Source: Chionoecetes opilio
Lineage: Eukaryota; Arthropoda; Malacostraca; Decapoda; Majidae
Direction of reading: 5' to 3'
DNA: 64,000 nt
Assembly (NCBI GenBank): GCA_016584305.1
Contig: JACEEZ010024140.1
Location: forward strand, 102,001 to 166,000
Within the stretch, counting starts at the first letter, position 1, and every line of letters begins with the position of its first letter. The notes below the pieces were generated by a model, which was given only the letters and a program-made list of their open reading frames with translations, ran no database searches and was not told the DNA's origin. Shown here in pieces: positions 38,133 through 47,936 of the stretch. Made by a program: the position numbers and the translations under genes.

Positions 38133-39222
38133 TTTGTAGATCATTTCCTAGCACCAGAACCAACTATCACACTACAGTACATTGTTTCCTATGAATGCAT
38201 AGAAAATGTGCTGAATAATCCAGTGCTTTCCCTCATAATGGCTATCTAAAGAAAATGAGCAAACATTTTGCACCTTCCACCACACTAATCAGCTGGTTTT
38301 GCTATAACTTTGAATATCTTTCAGGCCCAATACAGGCTTTCTAGAACTCTGACAATATACTTGAAATTGCAATATTACAACCTCCTACCTGTATGCAAAT
38401 CTTCCAAAGCAGTGCAATTAAATGATGATAAAATAAACTGTCCTTATTCCTGTTTTACATGAACACTTTGACCAGAAAATTGTTTGTTACTGTGAACATA
38501 ATTTGTTTGTTTTGATTGTGACTGAAAGTAAAGTGAGCTGAAAGATATTTAAAGACGTTACATGAGGTTGGGAAAGAGTTGAACGAAAACTGACGCAGAG
38601 AAGAATCAATGAGCTATCCTGGGACGGCTCTTGAGGGCACGTGAGTTGCAAGATCATTAAAAAAGACCATTGAAAAAAGTATTAGGATTCAATGGCATAA
38701 AGGAAATGGTACATGGAATGAAATATTAAACTCAGGTAAGTAGCATAATCTTGAAATAAAGATCACTGGTAGTCAGAATCAAAGGAACACAAAACTGAAT
38801 ACAGGCGCTCCCATAATTACATACAAATCTGTCTTGTAATAAAAATTGTGGATTTCAGATATTTCACCACCCTATTCCGGTTTCTTAGTTCCGAAGGCAG
38901 TGGTGATGGTAATAGCAAAGAGTATCAAACTATACCATTTAGGGCTGGTAAAAATAATGTTGTTTGTTACTGGGGTATAGCTGCACTGTATAAACATGTC
39001 CTTTACTATGTGCAATATTCAGTAATGGCAAGAGTAATGTTTGACTTCGGACATTTAAAGTACAAATCCAAAGAACAAATTATATACTTAAGTTAGGGGA
39101 GTGCCTGTACTGCTAAATTATAAATACTAATAGGTATAAATTCTCTTTAGGGAGAGGGTAGGTGTGTAATCTAGAAAAATAAATAATAAATTCAACTCAC
39201 TATGACCCCTATTTATGGCTTA

Positions 39223-40077
39223 CTATGCTATGATTTGCTTGCACACCATGTGAATCTTGCGCCGGCAGACTGGACAACTGGCGCGATCATTCAGGAGTCT
39301 CCGGGCACACTGGTAGCACGTCGCCTGGTGAGCTATCCTCCCGTGTATTATCGAGGCGTTCTTCGGCCGCAGACAACATATGGAGCATAGCACGGAAATC
39401 CCAAAGGCAGACCCCGGGGTGCTGGCCGATATCTGTTCTTCTATCATCTTTGTTAGTGATGCCTGATATACCGGAGAAAACTGAAGGGACCTTGTAAATT
39501 TAGCCCCATCAGAGGAGTTCAGCCACATCTTGCCTGCACTGGATCCCATGAAGTTGAACATTTCCTTGGCTAAAGTTTCTGCATCGCCAGAAGGCACCTC
39601 ATCTTTATCGTTCATACTCTTTGAACGTTTTGAGGTCATAGCATCTGTGACGGATGCCTTCCTTTTCCTGCTCTCTATCTTTGGTTGCTCTGTGTCCTCC
39701 AAAGCTTGTTTCTCTGCCTGTGAGGGTTCTTTACTTGTGCTTGCTTGAGACAAACTCCTCTCCACATCACAAGATTCTTTTGCTAACTCTTCTTGTAAAT
39801 CTTGAGACTCTAACAAGTCTTGTGACAAAGAAATCCCAGAGTCTTGAGTGCAGCTGCTGGAGGCTGTGGTGGAGACAGATCTCATCAGCCCACTGCCCCG
39901 GGAACTGTCATCAGCACTGTCCTCAGATGCAGGAGCCGTCTTGTGGTCCTCCGAGGAACTCATGACCTGGGAGGAAGGCTGCTCCCCTGACGCCATGCCC
40001 TTCTTGTGGCTCCTCTTCTTAGGCCTGGGCTTTCTCTTTCGTTTTTTTGGCCGGTCAGGAAGCCAATTTTTTCTTAA
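39223..40077 (-). CDS. MDM2: Mdm2 copy A coding exon 6: NLS, linker and C-terminal RING
   Basis: The acceptor is CATTTTCAG. The exon starts LRKNWLPDRPKKRKRK; human MDM2 has nearly the same LRxNWLP wording right after its zinc finger, which confirms the splice. Then follow a Ser/Glu-rich linker and the RING, with ligands CSIC, H, H, CYQC and CPVC in the MDM2-type C2H2C4 order. Exactly 13 residues follow the last Cys, the same tail length as human MDM2. The stop codon is TAG at 39223-39225. Confidence 0.95.
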   Translation of the reverse strand, partial: LRKNWLPDRPKKRKRKPRPKKRSHKKGMASGEQPSSQVMSSSEDHKTAPASEDSADDSSRGSGLMRSVSTTASSSCTQDSGISLSQDLLESQDLQEELAKESCDVERSLSQASTSKEPSQAEKQALEDTEQPKIESRKRKASVTDAMTSKRSKSMNDKDEVPSGDAETLAKEMFNFMGSSAGKMWLNSSDGAKFTRSLQFSPVYQASLTKMIEEQISASTPGSAFGISVLCSICCLRPKNASIIHGRIAHQATCYQCARRLLNDRASCPVCRRKIHMVCKQIIA

Positions 40078-43000
40078 CTGAAAATGAACAAGCTTTTAAG
40101 TAGGTCATTTGCACTGGAAGGTACACTCGACTACGCTAAGTGGTCACAGTTTTCATGAGCATAGAATGCATGTCTCTGTATTCACGGTTTGCTATAGGAT
40201 GTGACTAAGGAGCAGACTTGGGATGCATCCCCTGGCCCTGGTAGTGTCATTTCCCATGGGTTTTTATGTTTATGTTATGTGTCACCCTACTTGTTATGGA
40301 GAGGGCTAAATTGTATGGGGGAAAAAGTAAACACTTGTTACATGATAATCTCGTATAGAGTTTATCTTAAGGGAATATATATGGATACTGAAACATGGTA
40401 TTTAGCATGTCAAAACAACTATAATCGCATTCTCAATGTTGTGTGACTTGGCAAAGACGTTGGTTAACACTCATGAGTTGTGTGAAAGAAGGGTGAGACA
40501 TTGTTATAAAAGGATGTAAGAGGAAAGTAAGTGAACATTTGGCAAGAATGCTCAGAGTGCAAACTATGATAAGTGATTAGTCAGCAAATGGAGTCTGGCA
40601 CCGATGTTTACCCACCTGCCAGCACTTGCCACAGTAGCGAACAAAGGGCTTGTTCTTCAGGCCACACGTCAGGCAGTCCCAGCGGTCTGATACACACTCT
40701 GGGTCGTTGTCCTCCTCAGAATGTTCGTCTGTATCAGAGTCGTCGTCGCCCCAGAAACCTTTCTCATCGTCCGTGAGCAAGCTGTAGGCGAGCACTGCTA
40801 TCTCCACGTCCTGGCGGATTATTTGTCTCGTCAGTAATGATTCTACAACGACGGGACTCAAAGGGAGGGTTCAATCTGAATCATCCCCCTCAGTAACATT
40901 CTATGCATATATTCCCTGATTCATGACATCCCTTCAGCCTTTACATGTCCCTCTGCTGCTCCCTTGCCTGGTGTCAAAAGAACTGGCTCTGTATCACTAG
41001 CACTGGCCTCTGGATCAATGGTTTACTTCAGGGTAAGTGGAATGCTGTCAGTACTGATGGTCAATACTTACATCAACTGTAGAGTCACCATCACTAAACT
41101 CCTTCTCATCTTTGGCGTCGTCGGAGAGCAGTTCGTATTCCTCAAAGGTCTCGCTGTTCACTTCTATCAAATCCTCCTCCTCTTCGCTGACCTCAAATTC
41201 TGTATCGCGGCAAGAGTCTGGAGAGAAAAATAAATAAAAATAAGTACTGTACTAAACATCAAATATCTAAGACCATGAAACTCTCACTTTTACATCATTA
41301 GTGAAAAAAGATGCATTTAGCAAAATCTTTCTAAGTAAGCCTCTCTATCCACAAATGTTTGTACGTATCATTATAATATGAACAATTTATTGCAAATGGG
41401 TTTTTTTAAATACCACAATCAGAAGGGACTGCATGAGTTCTGAGTGTATATGTGAGATACATGTTTAGCATTGGAGCATTGAACAGAATCTAATGACCTT
41501 GCTTCACAGTCATAGGTAATCATGGAAGTATGAGAAGATGAGACAAATACAAGAAAAACTCCTACAAGAGCAAAGTGGTAGGCTCTTTGGAAGCTATGAT
41601 GCAAGGCGTGGCAGTGAGTATGGAGATAAAGACAGTGGCTCCATGATAACACAATAACACTGATGTATGTGAATGAGACATGGCCATGGAGTAAAGGTAC
41701 CGGGTGAGTGTTACTCTAGGACAGGGGTTCCCAAACTCTTCAGCTCATCGACCCCCTATTAGTTTCAAATTTTTCATCGACCCCCACAAATTTAAATGAA
41801 AATAGTATGTTATGAAAAAAACCCGTAATACATACGAGTCGCTCACTCGCAGATTGTCCGAAGCGCCACCTCGGCCATTTCACGTTTTAGTTTTCACGTT
41901 CTTGCTCCATCCCTCCTCTTTCTGGAGCCGTGGTCGGGAGCTGTATTTGAGAATGGCAACATGGTCGAAAGTCGCATCAAGTACGACGCACTTTCGTCCC
42001 TGTTGACAAGGCCTTTGGGTCGCCCTAGTTTCTTCATCGCAGAGAGCACTATCCGCCGCCCAGGCGGTGTGGGTTCAGGGAGCCAATCACCGCCCGGCTA
42101 TGGTACCGCGTGGCCGCCAGCTCAGCCACTCACGGCACGCATTGCTCCCACCACGTGTTCTCCCACCACAACATAGTCTTGCCTCAGTGCCTCATTCCCA
42201 TGGTGAGAGGACTTTTTGAACTTAGACCTGTTGCAAGGTGTCATAACCCACCGTACACCAGCCAAGCCACTCCTATTCTCTGAATGTCGCCGATTCTGCT
42301 TTACTCTGAAATATAGGGAGGGGTATCAGCTGTCTCGAGGCTACGATGGTCCTCTGCATATTCTCAGGCTTATGCCAGGTCAAGCCAAGTATGCTCCATC
42401 GGCCTTTAACGTGTCACGAGTGCCACTCACCCCCAAGTACCCAGCTCCCATCAAACTTCAAGCTGACAAACTCAAGGACGTCCAAGAACTTCTATCCTAC
42501 ATTCCGCCAAGCCACTCGGAGTATTACAAGGAACTTTTTCGTGGGCAGAGGGACCTCAGTAGAGCAGCTAGACCAGCCTTGGACACCAACTCTGACTCCT
42601 CTGATATTGACGACAACCTGCAAGACTATGCAGATGACAGTGACAGCGACAGCGACACTGCCTGACTACTCGGTGAGTATGAATATAAAAATGTAACAAT
42701 AGAATAGAGTAATAATGCATTTTATTATGATCATTTAAATTATGTTTTTATTATCTTACCATACTCTTCCATGTCTATTATTATTCACTGATATTATTTA
42801 TGTTTTATTGTTATACATTTGCATTTTCTCAACGTTTCTACATTATTGAATTTATATGGGGTTATAAAATTATGGGATTTTTTCATTCACACTCTCGTTA
42901 CTATTAATTACAAGCAATTATTATTCATTTTTTGTGGTAAATGGCTAGATAATAATTTTCCGAACATTTTGATAACACTGTCACCTCTCTCCTTAGACGG

Positions 43001-46000
43001 GTCTGATAGTTACAGCGTTTTATAAGTCGCCAAACTTCAGACGCGATTTACTTTTACTTTTATTTTTGGCGCTTCGGACGTTCTGCGAGTGAGCGACTCT
43101 TACATGTTATGATTAAATGAATATGGGGAATTATAGTAGTACTTATAGGTGGTAGTAGTAGTAGCGTGCTGAGAATATACTGGACTACTGGCTGCCCACT
43201 CATCAACGAGAGGAGGGAATACGTCGTTCGCTCAGTACGGGAAGCGGACAGGAATATTTCACGTAAGGTACGATCTTGTGACAGAGGAGGGGAGAGAGAG
43301 GAGTGTGTGTGTGGAGGGTGCGTGGGGCGGGGTACAGATCCGACGTGACGTCACAGACTAGCACTGAGCCAAGTCAATGCCGTCTCTATGTCAGGGTGAT
43401 ACAGAGGCGGCTTTGGTACCACTCGCATAACGGTTGTTGGCAGCTGTTGCGTGCTGAAACTTTCCTCACCTAGCTATTCATCGACTCCCTAGCCATTTAT
43501 TGACCCCCTTTCGACCCCCTGGCAATTCATCGACCCCTTGGATGGTCCCATCGACCCCTGGGGGTCGATATCGACCACTTTGGGAACGAACCCCTGCTCT
43601 AGAATGTGTCAGTGAATTTGTCCGATTTCAATGAGATTTGGCACATGCTTAGGGAAGTATAGGAGATAACTATACATAAAAAATCAGATACAACACTGAT
43701 AGCATCATAAAAAGTGTGACTTACCAGTAACATATCCCTGTACACTGTATACAGTCTCCGTATCAGAGCAGCTGTCAGGGATTTTAGGGCAGGTGAAGAG
43801 CGGCGGTGGGCTACTTTGTCCCGGCAGTAACCGTTGCCTGCCACGATTACTAGAGGATCCCGGCTCAGGACTCCCTGTGGCTACACCTTCAGGGCCATTC
43901 AGAGTCCTTGGAGATGCTACAATCCCGTTCACAGGTATGCGCGGCGCAGCACCAGGTGGTGCTGGGACCCTGCATGTGCTGTCATTGCTTCCATCAACAC
44001 TCACACTTGGACTACTACTATCAGGTACAGGTGGGGGTTCGTGGCCGGTGGGACCCCTCGCATGTTGCTCTTTAGTGATGTTCTGAACAATCAATGTCCT
44101 AAAATGGATAAAACAACATATGATGAGATTCCAGCAAGTGATGCCATGATAAAAAAAAGTGTAAAGGAAAATATTAAAGTCAACACTAATATACAGTCTT
44201 AGGTAACCATAACTGTGAACATGAAAACAAAATTCTACATTATCGTAAATACTGAAATAGCCCAAGACTACAAGTACATCCCCATGAGGCTAATGTATCC
44301 TCCTTCAAGGCAGCCACGCCCACTCACCTCACATCATTGAAGTGGAACCTTGTCACCCCAAAAGCCCTGCCAAGGGGATCAGACTCACAGTTGACGTAAA
44401 GCTTGTCAATTTTATCAAAAAGGCGAGCATTACTGAATAGATACTTCTTCAACAGCAGCAATACCTGAAGAGAGGAGGAGAAAGAGAGACTGTCAGCATT
44501 ACAAGCATCATGAACATTTTTGTGTGTTTCAAGGCAATATTATACTTTATGATACTCAATCAGGAACAATTTTAAGGGACTCTACACAACATTTCTTGAA
44601 GTGAGTGAATAAGCTATAAGGTTGCAATACCCAAGGTTATTATCAAAATTAATAATGGTGTCAATAATGATAAAATGAATGAATGAACGATGATGTCAAT
44701 AATAATAAGTAAATGTTGTGACAAGGTTACAGGTGTACACATTACATTATCCACAATGCCCAATGCTATAGGACCTGCACAAATACACAGCAAACCAAGG
44801 AACAAGAAAGCTGATGAGCTCATAGATGGAAAAAGTAAAGTTTCTTAGGAAAAATACATTTCCTTTTGCAAAAGCTTTTTTGAAAGGTGAAATAGTTTCT
44901 TAACTGAAACTGATCAAAGATTACTTGGAGGATAAGGAGACAAGAAGAGTCGCAAAGAATACACAATCATAGTGGTGCAGAGTAATAAGTGGAGTTCCTT
45001 AAGGGTCAGTGCTGATGGCATCAGCATCAGCACCAGACATCAGTGATGTTCATGGTCTATATAAATAATATGGTGGAAGGAATAGATTGCTATGCAAGTT
45101 TATTCGTAGATGATGCCAAGTTGCTCAGGAAAGTGAAAAAGGAAGATTGTGAATGTAGTTACAAACGGATCTAAATATAAGACCGGAGTCAAAGGTGGGA
45201 AATGGAATTTAATGCAGGGATGTGTCATGTCCCCAACATTATTTAACCTGTATTTAGAGGAACTGATCATGAGAATCAGGAAGTCAAGTAAAGGAGTAGC
45301 AGTTGGAGGAGAGAAGTTAGGATGTCTAGCCTATGCTGATGATGTAGTACTGATGGCAGAAAGTAAGGATGAAATGGAGGAAATTTTACACATAACAAAC
45401 ACATACAGAATGGAATGGGACCTGAAGTTTAGTGAAAGGAAATGTAAAGTCATGGAGTTTAACAGTGAAGGTAGGAGTCAGTGGGTGCTTCAGAATAATG
45501 TCCTAGAAGTAGTAGAAAAGTATGTATACCTAGGAATGGAAGTAAACAAGGAAGGGATAGGCGGTGAAAAGCAGAGGAAACTTAATGAAGGCAAGGCAAG
45601 GAGGATGACAGGCATGGTTATAAATGGTGGTAGGAGTCATTAATAAATATGAGGTAGGCAGGTGTTTATGGAAGGGCGTGGCTGTACCCCATTGCCTGTA
45701 TGGGTCAGAAGTGACTCGCTACAGGGAAGGAGACATCATGCACTTAGAAAAGGCTCAGAACATAGTAGGCAGATGGGGACTAGGAGCTTGTAGGAGCACT
45801 GCTGTAGAGGCCATAAGGGGAGAGATGGGATGGAGCACCTTCAGGGAAAGAATAATTAAAGGAAAACTGGTGATCCACAAGAAAATTGAAAGACTTAGTA
45901 AAGATAGATGAGCAAAGAAAATATCCCAGGAAAATAGATCAAGTTCCACCTGGAAGAAGGAACTAGAGAGATGGAAAAGGAGAGAAACTGTGGGAGAGGA

Positions 46001-47374
46001 ATGGAACAGGATGGAGATAAGAGATATAAAAAAGAAAATTGAGAAAAATGGGCTAGTTAAATGGCAGGAAGGAATGGCCAGGAAATCAACGTTGCAGTGG
46101 TACAGGTGGAAACAGAAACCAGAGGGGGTGACCTGGCATGTAAGAGACTGGGGGGGTAAGTTACTCTATAAAGCAAGAACAGGCACCTTGGAAGTCAACG
46201 GAAGGAACAGGGAACTGGAGAACCAGAATTGTAGCTGCAGGGTAGGCGAGAAAGAAACATAGAACATGTCATTGTGGAATGCAACAAGTATAGGAGTCAG
46301 AGGGAAAAGCTTATAGCATCAATAGTAACAGTCCTAGGCAGAGAGGAGTGGGACAGGAGACTAGAGCAGAAAGACAGGGCCCTGTGTACGGTGTAAGGGC
46401 TGTATGGGGACAGAAAGGAAACTGAAAGTATTGTAAACCTCACCAAAGTGTTCCTAACTCAGTGCTGGGAGATAAGAACACAAAATATAAACTGATCAAA
46501 ATGTCTTTCCCAGGTGAAATAAACTGGGGAAGAGTTAACAAGTTGTGTTAACGAAGGAGACGAAGTGGAAGAGGACCTATGAAGCGATTCTAAGCGACTA
46601 AGGTCACAAGAAGCGGTTAGCACGCTGGATTCATGACCGAGAAGTCCCGGGTTCGATCCCTGGGCGGAGCAAAGAAAGACGGGCGGTCTCCTTAAAACCC
46701 GAGCCCCTGTCCACCCAGAGGTGAATGGGTACCGGGTGTTAGCTGGAGGTTTGTTACCCGCCTCCCGGGGTGGTGGCTTCGGCCAAAACTAACCATTAAT
46801 GATGAATGATAAAATGTAGCTATGGAGACGGGGCCATACGAGTGTAGCTCAGGCCCTGTAAAATACAACTAGATGAATACACATAAAGAAATAGTACTTC
46901 AAATTCAAGCACCATGTTTTCAAGATCTAACACACAAAATCAAAAGGGCAGATCAAGAAGTACTAAGCCCCAAGGCTTCTAAGTGATGAAATATGGTGGT
47001 GCCTGGGATGGGCTGATAAATACCTCTCTGAATGAGTAGGCACTGTCAGTTGCTCCTATTGAGGCAAAGGCAGCCCTGAGGCCAAGGCTGAGGCGGTAAG
47101 TGTTGACAACCGGGGTGGCTGATGGAGCTGCACCCCCGGTCCCGACACCTGCCTCACCCCCTGCCCCAGAGCCCACCCGTGCCTCTCTGCAACTATTTGA
47201 TGAGGGTGTTGTTGCTGGAGTCCCCAGGGCCGGCTGCAGCCCCCCATCTTTGCTGCTGCTGGTGTGGTTAGCAGTACTAGTGATGGGTGGGGGGCTGCAG
47301 GTGTCATCCTCTTCACAGCTCCTAGTGGGGAGTGCTGCTAGCTGGCGTGCTGCCCCAGACAGGTCAGGTGGCAT
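39223..47374 (-). CDS. MDM2: Mdm2 homologue, E3 ubiquitin ligase (copy A, six coding exons)
   Basis: Seen: six minus-strand blocks with consensus GT/AG borders join in frame: 47374-47024, 44464-44328, 44098-43725, 41217-41072, 40810-40616 and 40077-39223, giving 2058 nt or 685 aa. In order the product has a low-complexity N-terminus, a SWIB/p53-binding domain (about 91-175), a Ser/Pro linker, an acidic segment (about 289-336), a W-x-C-x2-C-x10-C-x2-C zinc finger (Cys382/385/396/399), a basic NLS (about 411-423), a Ser/Glu-rich linker and a C-terminal RING (Cys632/635, His646/651, Cys655/658/669/672). Known for the family: Mdm2 binds the p53 transactivation domain and ubiquitinates p53 in the nucleus. 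The start is the ATG at 47374 (A at -3); an upstream coding exon cannot be excluded. Human MDM2 is 491 aa, so the linkers are long here. Introns hold a hAT element, a LINE and a SINE. The weakest junction is the acceptor at 40811. Confidence 0.93.
40616..40810 (-). CDS. MDM2: Mdm2 copy A coding exon 5: acidic tail and RanBP2-type zinc finger
   Basis: The 65 codons contain a second acidic run (GDDDSDTDEHSEEDNDPE) and then WDCLTC...YCGKCWQ, a C4 zinc finger. The donor is CAG|GTGGGT. I chose the acceptor CGCCAG at 40811 because it alone keeps frame with exon 4. Its pyrimidine tract is poor, but a good branch-like CTGAC lies upstream. The open frame continues upstream to about 40861, so the exact 5' border is uncertain. 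Confidence 0.85.
41072..41217 (-). CDS. MDM2: Mdm2 copy A coding exon 4: acidic domain
   Basis: The acceptor is TCTCTCCAG and the donor GAT|GTAAGT. The 48 codons include TEFEVSEEEEDLIEV and FEEYELLSDDAKDEKEFSDG. In vertebrate MDM2 the acidic domain lies in the same place, between the p53-binding domain and the zinc finger, and contacts the p53 core and ribosomal proteins. The repeated SCxDTE wording in exons 3 and 4 suggests internal duplication of the acidic motif. Confidence 0.9.
41836..43099. mobile_element. Second inverted-repeat element nested in the hAT
   Basis: GAGTCGCTCACTCGCAGA followed by TTGTCCGAAGCGCC at 41836-41867 recurs inverted at 43068-43099. The arms are about 32 bp with few mismatches and enclose 1.2 kb with a coding fragment. 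The flanks (ATACATAC and TTACATGT) give no clear target duplication. It may be an insertion into the hAT or part of its structure. Confidence 0.55.
42216..42665 (+). pseudogene. Transposon-borne coding fragment with acidic C-terminus
   Basis: This open frame without its own ATG ends in KLKDVQELLSYIPPSHSEYY and then a Asp/Ser-rich tail. The KLKDLxxLLxYIPPxxHxFY wording recalls the C-terminus of DUF7869-type, probably transposon-encoded proteins (from memory, uncertain). Upstream reading frames shift, so it is a remnant. Confidence 0.4.
43725..44098 (-). CDS. MDM2: Mdm2 copy A coding exon 3: end of SWIB domain and Ser/Pro linker
   Basis: The acceptor is ATTTTAG and the donor ACTG|GTAAGT. It begins RTLIVQNITKEQ, the last strand of the p53-binding domain, then a Pro/Ser/Gly-rich linker, ending with a short acidic stretch (SCSDTETVYSVQGYVT). 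The 374-nt length keeps phase with both neighbours. The next intron contains the 1875-bp hAT insertion. Confidence 0.9.
44328..44464 (-). CDS. MDM2: Mdm2 copy A coding exon 2: core of SWIB/p53-binding domain
   Basis: The acceptor is CTCTCTTCAG and the donor AG|GTGAGT. It encodes VLLLLKKYLFSNARLFD followed by a segment with DPLGRAFGVTRF. Family knowledge: these correspond to the cleft helix and the LFGV strand of the MDM2 p53-binding fold. The phase (45 codons plus two bases) fits the next exon. It has no ATG and is easy to miss by ORF calling. The equivalent part of copy B would lie beyond the window end. Confidence 0.9.
44991..45145 (+). pseudogene. Reverse-transcriptase fragment, LINE 1
   Basis: The frame GVP*GSVL and then, shifted, FMVYINNMVEGIDCYASLFV followed by DDAKLLRKVKKEDC matches the RT palm (GVPQGSVL ... 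F/YADD) of Jockey-like LINEs with Val replacing Ala. It is broken by a stop and a frameshift. It lies antisense in an Mdm2 intron. Confidence 0.7.
45149..46500 (+). pseudogene. LINE reverse-transcriptase remnant in Mdm2 intron 1
   Basis: The frame includes LMQGCVMSPTLFNLYLEEL and CLAYADDVVLMAES (RT palm with the YADD active site), then LGMEVNKEG, a thumb region with LYGSEV and WGLGACRSTAVEAIRGEMGW, and a broken C-terminal C-x-C...EHVIVEC zinc-like motif with R-x-x-L. At least two frameshifts make it dead. It is joined abruptly to the different RT fragment before it. Confidence 0.8.
46500..46605 (+). mobile_element. LINE 3' end shared with 20805-20915
   Basis: A stretch with GGAGACGAAGTGGAAGAGG and CCTATGAAGCGATTCTAA recurs, diverged, at 20.8 kb. 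Here it follows the RT remnant, so it is probably that LINE's 3' UTR. Confidence 0.6.
46606..46880 (+). mobile_element. tRNA-derived SINE (family A) in Mdm2 intron 1
   Basis: A tRNA-like head has an A box (TTAGCACGCTGG) and a B box (GGTTCGATCCC at 46650-46660), followed by a body with TCCACCCAGAGGTGAATGGG and CTCCCGGGGTGGTGGC and an A-rich end. It matches the copy at 59478-59738. It starts exactly where the LINE 3' end stops. Confidence 0.8.
47024..47374 (-). CDS. MDM2: Mdm2 copy A coding exon 1: N-terminus and first half of SWIB domain
   Basis: This exon has 117 codons. The first 90 or so are rich in Gly, Ala, Pro, Ser and Thr and look disordered. The end reads LRAAFASIGATDSAYSFRE, matching the first helices of the MDM2 p53-binding domain. 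The donor is GAG|GTATTT after a complete codon. The ATG at 47374-47372 is the first in frame after an open stretch with no other ATG. A possible acceptor (GTTTCAG) lies at about 47410, so the 5'UTR may be spliced. The gene continues at 44464. Confidence 0.85.
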
Positions 47375-47936
47375 AGTCAAACCTCCTCCTCCTCCTCCTC
47401 TCCACCCTGAAACACCACCAGTCACTCCCTGATCACACCATCACTCAGGCATTTCATGTGATGTCTATTATTCTTGCTGCTGCTGCTTTTTATAGAAAAA
47501 TTCATCACTGCTTTGGTCGATGGAATTATACTTGAATAAAATGAATTGCACAGAATGACTGCCTTCTCTTCACTTATTTTTCATATATTCTTTTTTTTTT
47601 AATCCTTGGATTTAAGTTCAGTGTATGTATGTTATGGATGTAACTGTTACTTCAACTATATTACTATGTCAAGAAGCAATGCAAGCAACTTTTTAATGAC
47701 AAACTTGTGCATCAACTTCAATCACTTAGCTGTTTTCAGATATATAAAGCTCACAGTTCATCTAGAATGTTTTAGCTATGCATATATCAAAACTTTGGAC
47801 AACACTCAAATCAAACCCAACAGATAGCCATGTATATATATCATCCGTATGCATTGTTTTCATTAACTATAATGCTGCCATAACATTTTTGTAGCATATG
47901 AACAAAGATTCCTGTATCATAGATCCAAACCCCTGA

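Larger units (their letters stand above)
41722..43596. mobile_element. hAT-type DNA transposon in an Mdm2 intron, copy A only
   Basis: The ends are CAGGGGTTCCCAAA and its inverse TTTGGGAACGAACCCCTG. The flanking 8-bp duplications CTCTAGGA and CTCTAGAA fit the hAT consensus nTnnnnAn. The empty site with one CTCTAGAA is seen in copy B at about 63290-63297. The element plus one duplication is 1883 bp, exactly the shift between the two copies. Both ends carry repeated ATCGACCCCC motifs, probable transposase-binding subterminal repeats. No complete transposase is visible. Confidence 0.9.
38105..44309. repeat. Segmental duplication, copy A
   Basis: This stretch matches 57590-64000 in the same orientation. 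By eye the match is nearly perfect in introns and flanks. Similarity starts near an AATAAAAATA run at about 38090-38105. Copy A lacks the LINE and hAT insertions of copy B and carries its own hAT at 41722-43596. The right border is not visible because copy B is cut by the window end. Confidence 0.95.

Noticed and set aside
38848..39096. 82-codon plus-strand frame conserved in both duplicate copies
   Set aside because: Conservation only reflects the duplication. It starts without an ATG and shows no family features; it is antisense to the Mdm2 3' flank.
43793..44202. Plus-strand frames over Mdm2 exon 3
   Set aside because: Shadows of the minus-strand exon, which has matching splice sites and domain similarity.
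46606..46680. Functional tRNA gene
   Set aside because: A and B boxes are present, but the cloverleaf does not close and a SINE body follows; the same holds at 8.7, 26.7, 54.4 and 59.7 kb.
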